Source: Rhipicephalus microplus
Taxonomy: Eukaryota > Arthropoda > Arachnida > Ixodida > Ixodidae
Direction: 5' to 3'
NCBI RefSeq assembly: GCF_043290135.1
Contig: NC_134701.1
Span: 10,384,001 to 10,448,000, forward strand
Length of the DNA stretch: 64,000 nucleotides
Part shown: positions 25,238 to 33,600 of the stretch, piece by piece
Layout: each line of letters opens with the position of its first letter
Numbering within the stretch: position 1 is the stretch's first letter
Notes under the pieces: generated by a model
Seen by the model: the letters and a program-made list of their open reading frames with translations, nothing else
Databases searched by the model: none
What the model was told of the DNA's origin: nothing
Translations under genes and position numbers: made by a program

Positions 25238-26150
25238 AACAGCCGATCGCACTAGCCAATTGCGCCACGGAGACAGTCCTGCTCCACTCTCACCACCATC
25301 AGGACATATCTTCAAAGCTATCAGCCCAAAAGAAAAAAAGCGCCGCACCACCACCGGGTGGGCTCGAACCTTCAACATTTCGGTTAACAGCCGATCGCGC
25401 TAGCCAACTGCGCCACGGAGACAGTCGTTCTCCACTCTAACCACCATCAGAACATGTCTTCAAAGCTATCAGCCCAAAGAAAAAAAAGCGCCGCACCACC
25501 ACCGATTGTGCTCGTACCTCCAACCTTTCGGTTAACAGCCGATCGCGCTAGCCAATTGCGCCATGGAGACAGTCGTGCTCCACTCTCACCACCATCAGAA
25601 CATTTCTTCAAAGCTATCAGCCCAAAGAAAAAAAAGCGCCGCACCACCACCGGGTTGGCTCGTACCTCCAACCTTTCGGTTAACAGCCGATCGCGCTAGC
25701 AAATTGTGCCATGGAGACAGTCGTGCTCCACTCTTACCACCATCAGAACATATCTTCAAAGCTATCAGCCCAAAGAAAAAAAAGGCGCCGCACCACCACC
25801 GGATGGGCTCGAACCTTCAACCTTTCGGTTAACAGCCGATCGCGCTAGCCTATTGCGCCACGGAGACAGTCGTGCTCCACCCTCACCACCATCAGAACAT
25901 ATCTTCAAAGCTATCAGCCCAAAGAAAAAAAAAGCGCCGCACCACCACCGGGTGGGCTGGTACCTCCAACCTTTCGGTTAACAGCCGATCGCGCTAGCCA
26001 ATTGCGCCACGGAGACAGTCCTGCTCCACACTCACCACCACCAGAACATATCTTCAAAGCTATCAGCGCAAAATAAAAAAAGCGCCGCACCACCACCGGG
26101 TGGGCTCGTAGCTCCAACCTTTCGGTTAACAGCCGATCGCGCTAGCCAAT

Positions 26151-26163
26151 AGACCGATCCCAC
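26151..26163 (+). repeat. left terminal inverted repeat, insert copy 1
   Basis: AGACCGATCCCAC is the exact inverse of 27067-27079. Including the target bases, the match extends to 17 bp (CAAT + 13). Confidence 0.9.
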
Positions 26164-26173
26164 CAGCCGATCA

Positions 26174-26214
26174 GCGCATGCGCCGGTTTTCCGGAGTTGC
26201 CCCGCCGCCATCTT
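26174..26214 (+). promoter_or_regulatory. NRF1-like and YY1-like sites, insert copy 1
   Basis: GCGCATGCGC at 26174-26183 is a perfect NRF1-type palindrome. GCCGCCATCTT at 26204-26214 matches the YY1/Pho consensus (reverse AAGATGGCGGC). Both motifs are typical of CpG-rich, TATA-less promoters, and YY1 sites of this orientation often lie just after the transcription start. They precede the candidate rightward exon. Confidence 0.55.
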
Positions 26215-26333
26215 AGTTGTAGTCAATCGGTCAACCAGACTACAGCGACTACGCAGTGGCCGCCGCTTTTTCAGTACTGCGCCGGAGCTTCGCGGACGTC
26301 TCTCCGATTTCACTAGCAAGAAAAAGTCGTCAT
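26204..26333 (+). other. candidate rightward first exon with GTGAGT donor, copy 1
   Basis: A G/C-rich, CpG-rich stretch downstream of the promoter motifs ends at CAT|GTGAGTATT, a near-consensus 5' splice site with GT at 26334-26335. No long open frame lies in it. The only ATG at the border (CATGTGA) is followed by a stop if unspliced, so the exon is probably 5' untranslated or supplies AT of a split start codon. The start is uncertain. After the donor, composition becomes A/T-rich and intron-like. Confidence 0.45.
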
Positions 26334-26782
26334 GTGAGTATTTTCAATACCTACATTGTCAATGCCTACATTGTCATTGTCATTGTCAATGGAGAGCCTC
26401 GTCAATGAGCTTGCCTTCCCCTTATGCCTGCATGCTTGCCACTTGCGTTGTAAAAAAAAAACGCAAGCCGCGTACGCGGTGCTGCACTTGCGCAACATGG
26501 AAAACTAAAAGACCTCAGCACTACAACTCGTAATAATAATAATATTAGTACGCAGCGGTAACAAAAAACGCTAGAATAAGGAAGATGCGCTAAAAAATGA
26601 CCGGCATGCACAACCGCGAACCGCGGCTGAGCTATCCTTTAAAAGTATACGCAGGCAGAGTGAGCAAAGATCATATTCTTTGGTATGCTAAGCTTCATGA
26701 TTAAACATTCACATAAAAAAAACCACCGCAATACGCTTATTTAGTTTCAAAGCGGCACTATACATTTAATAAGATGTCTTAC
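26334..26782. other. insert interior, copy 1: intron-like, no gene
   Basis: These 449 bp lie between the two inward-facing splice donors. They contain CATTGT short tandem repeats (about 26354-26391), a 12-bp palindrome CCGCGTACGCGG (26468-26479), an inverted pair TTGCG/CGCAA around an A run, and an AAT microsatellite near 26532. No acceptor-bounded exon, transposase or other gene is apparent. It would be the fused intron remnants of two genes if the insert is an internal-deletion derivative. Confidence 0.5.
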
Positions 26783-26925
26783 CTGCCGCCCCGTCAAGCC
26801 CTGTTGATACGCTGAATCCACGTCTCCCGAAGCTTTTGCTCTTTAGGAAAGACGTAGAAACCCAAGCCTTTATCCCTTGTGCTGTTGTTGTAGCATCCAG
26901 GAACACAGCACGTAAATCCTCCCAT
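26783..26925 (-). pseudogene. THAP-domain first exon, copy 1, with premature stop
   Basis: The minus-strand ATG at 26925 opens [14 protein letters not shown] and continues through [15 protein letters not shown], the N-terminal half of a THAP zinc finger (DNA-binding C2CH module). The first zinc pair is C6-x4-C11, and the family-typical F-P and W residues are at 26-27 and 36. The second C...H pair is missing because the exon ends at codon 47 plus two bases, at donor GGCAG|GTAAGA. In this copy codon 44 is TGA (26794-26796), caused by A at 26796 where the other copies have C and encode Gly. The downstream exons are absent. THAP domains occur in transposases (P, Kolobok and relatives) and in host regulators. 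Confidence 0.82.
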
Positions 26926-27066
26926 CGTAAGACGGCTCCACACGACCGAAAAATCTATCGAAAAGGGAACGCTCAGGCACTTCGGCTGGCTGGTGCGCCC
27001 GGACGACTACAAGTACCGGCATGCACCGCGGCTGCCGCGGCAGCGGTGGCGTCGCGAAACTGGCCT

Positions 27067-27079
27067 GTGGGATCGGTCT
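27067..27079 (-). repeat. right terminal inverted repeat, insert copy 1
   Basis: GTGGGATCGGTCT is the inverse of the left terminus and is followed by ATTGCGCC of the satellite. Confidence 0.9.
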
Positions 27080-29732
27080 ATTGCGCCACTGAGACAGTCG
27101 CGCTCCACTCTCACCACCATCAGAACATTTCTTCAAAGCTATCAGCCCAAAGAAAAAAAAGCGCCGCACCACCACCGGGTGTGCTCGTACCTCCAACCTT
27201 TCGGTTAACAGCCGATCGCGCTAGCCAATTGGGCCACGGACACAGTCGTGCTTCACTCTCACCACCATCAGAACATATCTTCAAAGCTATCAGCCCAAAG
27301 AAATAAAAACAACACACTACTCCAGGGGAGGGCTCGAACCTCCAACCTTTCAGTTAACAGCCGATAGCATAGCCAAATGCGCCACGAAGACAGTCGTGCT
27401 CCACTCTCACCACTGTCAGAACATTTCTTCAGAGCTATCAGCCCAAAGAAAGAAAAGCGCCGCACCACCACCGGGTGGGCTCGTACCTCCAACCTTTCGG
27501 TTAACAGCCGATCGCGCTAGTCTATTCGCCACGGAGAGAGACCTGCTCCACTCTCACCACCATCAGAACATATCTTCAAAGCTATCAGCCCAAAGAAAAA
27601 AAAGCAACACACCACTCCCTGGAGGGCTCGAACCTCCAACCTTTCAGTTAACAGCCGTTCGCATAGCCAATTGCGCCAAAAAGACAGTCGTTAGCCACTC
27701 TCACCACCGTCAGAGCATTTCTTCAGAGCTATCAGCCCAAAGAAAAAAAAGCGCCGCACCACCACCGGGTGGGCTCATACCTCCAACCTTTCGGTTAACA
27801 GCCGATCGCGCTAGTCTATTCGCCACGGAGACAGTCCTGCTCTACTCTCACCACCATCAGAACATATCTTCAAAGCTATCGGCCCAAAGAAAAAAAAGCA
27901 ACACACACCTGGAGGGCTCGAACCTCCTACCTTTCGGTTAACAGCCAATCGCATAGCCAATTGCGCCACGAAGACAGTCGTGCTTCACTCTCACCACCAC
28001 CAGAACAAATCTTCAAAGCTATCAGCCCAAAGAAAAAAAAGCAACACACCACTCCCGGGAGGGCTCGAACCTCCAACCTTTCAGTTAACAGCCGATCGCA
28101 TAGCCGATTGCACCACGAAGACAGTCGTTCTCCCCTATCACCACCGTCAGAACATATCTTCAAAGTTATCAGCCCAAAAAAAAGCGCCGCACCACCACCG
28201 GGTGGGCTCGAACCTCCAACCTTTCGGCTAACAGCCGATCGCACTTGCGAATTGCGCCACGGAGACAGTCCTGCTCCAATCTCACCACCATCAGAACATA
28301 TCTTCAAACTATCAGCCTAAAGAAAAAAAAGTGCCGAACCACTACCGGGTGGGCTCGTACCCCCAACCTTTCGGTTAACAGCCGATCGCATAGCCAATAG
28401 CGCCATGGAGACAGTCGTGCTCCACTCTCACCACCATCAGAACATTTCTTCAAAGCTATCAGCCCAAAGAAAAAAAAGCGCCGCACCACCACCGGGTTGG
28501 CTCGTACCTCCAACCTTTTGGTTAACAGCCGATCGCGCTAGCCAATTGCGCCACGGAGACAGTCGTGCTCCACTCTCACCACCATAAGAACATATCTTCA
28601 AAGCTATCAGCCCAAATAAAAAAAAGCGCCGCACCACCACCGGGTGGGCTCGTAGCTCCAACCTTTCGGTTAACACCCGATCGCGCTAGCCAATTGCGCC
28701 ACGGAGACAGTCGCGCTCCACTCTCACCACCATCAGAACATAGCTTCAAAGTTATCAGCCCAAAGAAAAAAAAGCGCCGCACCACCACCGGGTGGGCTCG
28801 AACCTCCAACCTTTCGGTTAACAGCCGATCGCACTAGCCAATTGCGCCACGGAGTAAGTCCTGCTCCACTCTCACCACCATCAGGACATATCTTCAAAGC
28901 TATCAGCCCAAAAGAAAAAAAGCGCCGCACCACCACCGGGTGGGCTCGAACCTTCAACATTTCGGTTAACAGCCGATCGCGCTAGCCAACTGCGCCACGG
29001 AGACAGTCGTTCTCCACTCTAACCACCATCAGAACATGTCTTCAAAGCTATCAGCCCAAAGAAAAAAAAGCGCCGCACCACCACCGATTGTGCTCGTACC
29101 TCCAACCTTTCGGTTAACAGCCGATCGCGCTAGCCAATTGCGCCATGGAGACAGTCGTGCTCCACTCTCACCACCATCAGAACATTTCTTCAAAGCTATC
29201 AGCCCAAAGAAAAAAAAGCGCCGCACCACCACCGGGTTGGCTCGTACCTCCAACCTTTCGGTTAACAGCCGATCGCGCTAGCAAATTGTGCCATGGAGAC
29301 AGTCGTGCTCCACTCTTACCACCATCAGAACATATCTTCAAAGCTATCAGCCCAAAGAAAAAAAAGGCGCCGCACCACCACCGGATGGGCTCGAACCTTC
29401 AACCTTTCGGTTAACAGCCGATCGCGCTAGCCTATTGCGCCACGGAGACAGTCGTGCTCCACCCTCACCACCATCAGAACATATCTTCAAAGCTATCAGC
29501 CCAAAGAAAAAAAAAGCGCCGCACCACCACCGGGTGGGCTGGTACCTCCAACCTTTCGGTTAACAGCCGATCGCGCTAGCCAATTGCGCCACGGAGACAG
29601 TCCTGCTCCACACTCACCACCACCAGAACATATCTTCAAAGCTATCAGCGCAAAATAAAAAAAGCGCCGCACCACCACCGGGTGGGCTCGTAGCTCCAAC
29701 CTTTCGGTTAACAGCCGATCGCGCTAGCCAAT
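27080..29732 (-). repeat. tRNA-Asn-derived satellite array, block 2
   Basis: About 2.65 kb of the same satellite lies between insert copies 1 and 2. The first unit is the right-hand part of the unit split by the insert: it resumes at ATTGCGCCACTGAGACAG, the acceptor and D-arm side of the tRNA-like body. The last unit ends GCTAGCCAAT, the other half of a split unit. The block includes type B units with the mutated GTCTATTCGCC D-arm form and variants with AAAGAAAGAAAAG instead of a pure A run. No gene is seen. Confidence 0.96.
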
Positions 29733-29745
29733 AGACCGATCCCAC
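29733..29745 (+). repeat. left terminal inverted repeat, insert copy 2
   Basis: AGACCGATCCCAC is identical to copy 1. Confidence 0.9.
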
Positions 29746-29755
29746 CAGCCGATCA

Positions 29756-29796
29756 GCGCATGCGCCGGTTTTCCGGAGTTGCCCCGCCGCCATCTT
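29756..29796 (+). promoter_or_regulatory. NRF1-like and YY1-like sites, insert copy 2
   Basis: The same motifs as copy 1 lie at 29756-29765 and 29786-29796. Confidence 0.55.
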
Positions 29797-29915
29797 AGTT
29801 GTAGTCAATCGGTCAACCAGACTACAGCGACTACGCAGTGGCCGCCGCTTTTGCAGTACTGCGCCGGAGCTTCGCGGACGTCTCTCCGATTTCACCAGCA
29901 AGAAAAAGTCGTCAT
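29786..29915 (+). other. candidate rightward first exon with GTGAGT donor, copy 2
   Basis: Same layout as copy 1, with the donor GT at 29916-29917. Two bases differ from copy 1 (TTTTGCAG and TTCACCAGC). Confidence 0.45.
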
Positions 29916-30363
29916 GTGAGTATTTTCAATACCTACATTGTCAATGCCTACATTGTCATTGTCATTGTCAATGGAGAGCCTCGTCAATGAGCTTGCCTTC
30001 CCCTTATGCCTGCATGCTTGCCACTTGCGTTGTAAAAAAAAACGCAAGCCGCGTACGCGGTGCTGCACTTGCGCAACATGGAAAACTAAAAGACCTCAGC
30101 ACTACAACTCGTAATAATAATAATATTAGTACGCAGCGGTAACAAAAAACGCTAGAATAAGGAAGATGCGCTAAAAAATGACCGGCATGCACAACCGCGA
30201 ACCGCGGCTGAGCTATCCGGTAAAAGTATACGCAGGCAGAGTGAGCAAAGATCATATTCTTTGGTATGCTAAGCTTCATGATTAAACATTCACGTAAAAA
30301 AAACCACCGCAATACGCTTATTTAGTTTCAAAGCGGCACTATACATTTAATAAGATGTCTTAC
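29916..30363. other. insert interior, copy 2: intron-like, no gene
   Basis: Same content as copy 1, one base shorter in the A run. It has GG instead of TT in GCTATCCGGTAAAAG and G instead of A in TTCACGTAAAA. Confidence 0.5.
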
Positions 30364-30506
30364 CTGCCGCCCCGTCCAGCCCTGTTGATACGCTGAATCC
30401 ACGTCTCCCGAAGCTTTTGCTCTTTAGGAAAGACGTAGAAACCCAAGCCTTTATCCCTTGTGCTGTTGTTGTAGCATCCAGGAACACAGCACGTAAATCC
30501 TCCCAT
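30364..30506 (-). CDS. THAP-domain first exon, copy 2, open (partial)
   Basis: These 143 coding bases run from ATG at 30506 to a strong donor (GT at 30362-30363 on the minus strand, GGCAG|GTAAGA). The frame is open for 47 codons and ends in phase 2. The product begins [14 protein letters not shown], has FYVFP at 23-27 and [11 protein letters not shown] at 32-42, and breaks off before the second half of the THAP zinc finger, so a further exon would be needed. The 5' untranslated part would lie in the right terminus of the insert (30507-30660), which contains a GC-rich CCGCGG/GCAGCGG stretch. A domain search was not possible; the call rests on the C-x4-C, FP and W spacing. Confidence 0.8.
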
Positions 30507-30647
30507 CGTAAGACGGCTCCACACGACCGAAAAATCTATCGAAAAGGGAACGCTCAGGCACTTCGGCTGGCTGGTGCGCCCGGACGACTACAAGTACCGG
30601 CATGCACCGCGGCTGCCGCGGCAGCGGTGGCGTCGCGAAACTGGCCT

Positions 30648-30660
30648 GTGGGATCGGTCT
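30648..30660 (-). repeat. right terminal inverted repeat, insert copy 2
   Basis: GTGGGATCGGTCT is the inverse of 29733-29745. Confidence 0.9.
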
Positions 30661-33600
30661 ATTGCGCCACTGAGAAAGTCGCGCTCCACTCTCACCACCA
30701 TCAGAACATTTCTTCAAAGCTATCAGCCCAAAGAAAAAAAAGCGCCGCACCACCACCGGGTGTGCTCGTACCTCCAACCTTTCGGTTAACAGCCGATCGC
30801 GCTAGCCAATTGGGCCACGGACACAGTCGTGCTTCACTCTCACCACCATCAGAACATATCTTCAAAGCTATCAGCCCAAAGAAATAAAAACAACACACTA
30901 CTCCAGGGGAGGGCTCGAACCTCCAACCTTTCAGTTAACAGCCGATAGCATAGCCAAATGCGCCACGAAGACAGTCGTGCTCCACTCTCACCACTGTCAG
31001 AACATTTCTTCAGAGCTATCAGCCCAAAGAAAGAAAAGCGCCGCACCACCACCGGGTGGGCTCGTACCTCCAACCTTTCGGTTAACAGCCGATCGCGCTA
31101 GTCTATTCGCCACGGAGAGAGTCCTGCTCCACTCTCACCACCATCAGAACATATCTTCAAAGCTATCAGCCCAAAGAAAAAAAAGCAACACACCACTCCC
31201 TGGAGGGCTCGAACCTCCAACCTTTCAGATAACAGCCGTTCGCATAGCCAATTGCGCCAAAAAGACAGTCGTTATCCACTCTCACCACCGTCAGAGCATT
31301 TCTTCAGAGCTATCAGCCCAAAGAAAAAAAAGCGCCGCACCACCATTGGGTGGGCTCATACCTCCAACCTTTCGGTTAACAGCCGATGGCGCTAGTCTAT
31401 TCGCTACGGAGACAGTCCTGCTCTACTCTCACCACCATCAGAACATATCTTCAAAGCTATCGGCCCAAAGAAAAAAAAGCAACACACACCTGGAGGGCTC
31501 AAACCTCCTACCTTTCGGTTAACAGCCGATCGCATAGCCAATTGCGCCACGAAGACAGTCGTGCTTCACTCTCACCACCACCAGAACAAATCTTCAAAGC
31601 TATCAGCCCAAAGAAAAAAAAGCAACACACCACTCCCGGGAGGGCTCGAACCTCCAACCTTTCAGTTAACAGCCGATCGCATAGCCGATTGCACCACGAA
31701 GACAGTCGTTCTCCCCTATCACCACCGTCAGAACATATCTTCAAAGTTATCAGCCCAAAAAAAAAGCGCCGCACCACCACCGGGTGGGCTCGAACCTCCA
31801 ACCTTTCGGCTAACAGCCGATCGCACTTGCGAATTGCGCCACGGAGACAGTCCTGCTCCAATCTCACCACCATCAGAACATATCTTCAAAGCTATTAGCC
31901 TAAAGAAAAAAAGTGCCGAACCACTACCGGGTGGGCTCGTACCCCCAACCTTTCGGTTAACAGCCGATCGCATAGCCAATAGCGCCACAAAGACAGTCGT
32001 GCTCCACTCTCACCACCACCAGAACAAATTTTCAAAGCTATCAGCCCAAAGAAAAAAAAGCAACACACCACTCCCGGGAGGGCTCGAACCTCCAACCTTT
32101 CAGTTAACAGCCGATCGCATAGCCGATTGCGCCACGAAGACAGTCGTGCTCCATTATCACCACCGTCAGAACATTTCTTCAGAGCTATCAGCCCAAAGAA
32201 AAAAAAAGCCCCGCACCACCACCGGGCGGGCTCGTACCTCCGACATTTCGGTTAACAGCCGATCGCGCTAGCCAATTACGCCACGCAGACAGCCGTGCTC
32301 CACTCTTACCACCATCAGAACATATCTTCAAAGCTATCAGCTCAAAGAAAAAAAGAGCCGCACCACCACCGGGTGGGCTCGTACCTCCAACCTTTCGGTT
32401 AACAGCCGATCGCGCTAGCCAATTGTGCCACGGAGACAGTCCTGCTCCACTCTCATAACAATCAGAACATATCTTCAAAGCTATCAGTCCAAAAAAAAGC
32501 GCCGCACCATCACCGGGTGGGCTCGAACCTTCAACATTTCGGTTAACAGCCGATCGCGCTAGCCAACTGCGCCACGGAGACAGTCGTGCTCCACTCTCAC
32601 CACCATCAGAACATTTCTTCAAAGCTATCAGCCCAAAGAAAAAAAAAGCGCCGCAACACCACCGGGTGTGCTCGTACCTCCAACCTTTCGGTTAACAGCC
32701 GATGACGCTAGCCAATTGCGCCACGGAGACAGTCCTGCTCCACACTCACCACCACCAGAACATATCTTCAAATATATCTGTCCAAAGAAAAAAAAGCACC
32801 GCACCACCACCGGGTGGGCTCGTAGCTCCGACTTTTCGGTTAACAGCCGATCGCGCTAGCCAATTGCGCCACGGAGACAGTCGTGCTCCCCTCTCACCAC
32901 CATAAGAACATATCTTCAAAGCTATCAGCCCAAAGAAAAAAAAGCGCCGCACCACCACCGGGTGGGCTCGTACCTCCAACCTTGCGGTTAACAGCCGATC
33001 GCGCTAGCCAATTGCGCCACGGAGACAGTCGTGCTCCCCTCTCACCACCATAAGAACATATCTTCAAAGCTATCAGCCCAAAGAAAAAAAGCGCCGCACC
33101 ACCACCGGGTGGGCTCGTACCTCCAACCTTGCGGTTAACAGCCGATCGCGCCAGCCATTTGCGCCACGGAGATAGTTCTGCTCCACTCTCACCACCATCA
33201 GAACATATCTTCAAAGCTATCAGCCCAAAGAAAAAAAGGCAACACACCACTCCCGGGAGGGCTCGAACCTCCAACTTTTCAGTTAACAGCCGATCGCATA
33301 GCCGATTGCGCCACGAAGACAGTCGTGCTCCACTCTCACCACCGTCAGAACATTTCTTCTGAGCTATCAGCCCAAAGAAAAAAAGGCGCCGCACCACCAC
33401 CTGGTGGGCTCGTACCTCCAACTTTTCGGTTAACAGCCAATCGCGCTAGCTGATTGCGCCACGGAGACAGTCATGCTCCACTCTCACCACCATCAGAACA
33501 TATCGTCAAAGCTATCAGCCCAAAAAAAAGCGCCGCACCACCATCGGGTGGGCTCGTACCTCCAACCTTTCGGTTAACAGCAGATCGCGCTAGCCAATTG

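Larger units (their letters stand above)
1..26150 (-). repeat. tRNA-Asn-derived satellite array, block 1
   Basis: This is a continuous head-to-tail array of about 148-bp units; successive CCAACC landmarks at 61, 209 and 357 are exactly 148 bp apart. All units point the same way, with the tRNA-like body readable on the minus strand. Type A and type B units are mixed, with minor variants such as AATATATCTGTCC spacers, CGCAAAATAAAAAA spacers and GATGACGC D-arm forms. The block contains the 9975-, 2515-, 1033- and 3824-bp higher-order duplications. I see no conventional gene here. The many open frames on both strands follow from the stop-poor repeat unit and shift frame at every 148-bp step, so I do not call them genes. 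Confidence 0.97.
26151..27079. mobile_element. TIR-bounded insert, copy 1 (putative deleted DNA transposon)
   Basis: These 929 bp of non-satellite DNA are bounded by perfect 13-bp inverted repeats AGACCGATCCCAC. The insert interrupts a tRNA-like unit inside CAATTG of the D loop: the left flank ends GCCAAT and the right flank starts ATTGCGCC. Removing the insert and one AT restores the normal GCCAATTGCGCC. The left end has a promoter-like exon reading rightward; the right end has a THAP exon reading leftward. No transposase core is present, so it would be non-autonomous. It differs from copies 2 and 3 at 26271, 26314, 26638, 26639, 26713 and 26796, plus one base in an A run near 26455. Superfamily is unproven. 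Confidence 0.75.
24920..28404. repeat. 3582-bp-offset repeat including insert copy 1
   Basis: This satellite plus insert matches 28502-31986. Satellite order, insertion site and insert are shared. The insert in this copy carries six substitutions and one A-run length change relative to the other two. Confidence 0.88.
29733..30660. mobile_element. TIR-bounded insert, copy 2 (putative deleted DNA transposon)
   Basis: This 928-bp copy sits at the same nucleotide of the satellite unit, with the same terminal repeats and internal layout as copy 1. I see no difference from copy 3. The same insertion point and related flanks argue that the copies spread by duplication of the surrounding array, not by three transpositions. 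Confidence 0.77.
28502..31986. repeat. 3582-bp-offset repeat including insert copy 2
   Basis: This is the partner of 24920-28404. The two copies are separated by about 97 bp (28405-28501) from a unit of another type, so the tandem junction has been rearranged. Confidence 0.88.

Noticed and set aside
1..26150. Array as a run of dispersed SINEs
   Set aside because: There are no target duplications or A-tails between units, and spacing is constant; it is a true tandem satellite even if a SINE was its ancestor.
26151..27079. Insert as a P element
   Set aside because: A THAP domain fits P transposase, but the termini are short and unlike P ends, and no 8-bp target duplication is present.
26151..27079. 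Insert as an LTR or non-LTR retroelement
   Set aside because: There are no long direct repeats, no poly-A tail at an end and no reverse-transcriptase sequence; the ends are inverted repeats.
26870..27196. 108-codon minus-strand frame crossing from satellite into the insert
   Set aside because: It overlaps the THAP exon in another frame and begins in satellite sequence. The THAP frame has conserved zinc-finger residues and a splice donor; this one has none.
26836..27306. 156-codon plus-strand frame across the right insert end
   Set aside because: It runs antisense to the THAP exon and into the satellite, with no recognisable domain.
30004..30312. 102-codon minus-strand frame in the insert interior
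   Set aside because: It lies in intron-like A/T-rich DNA, is broken in copy 1 by small changes, and resembles no family I know.
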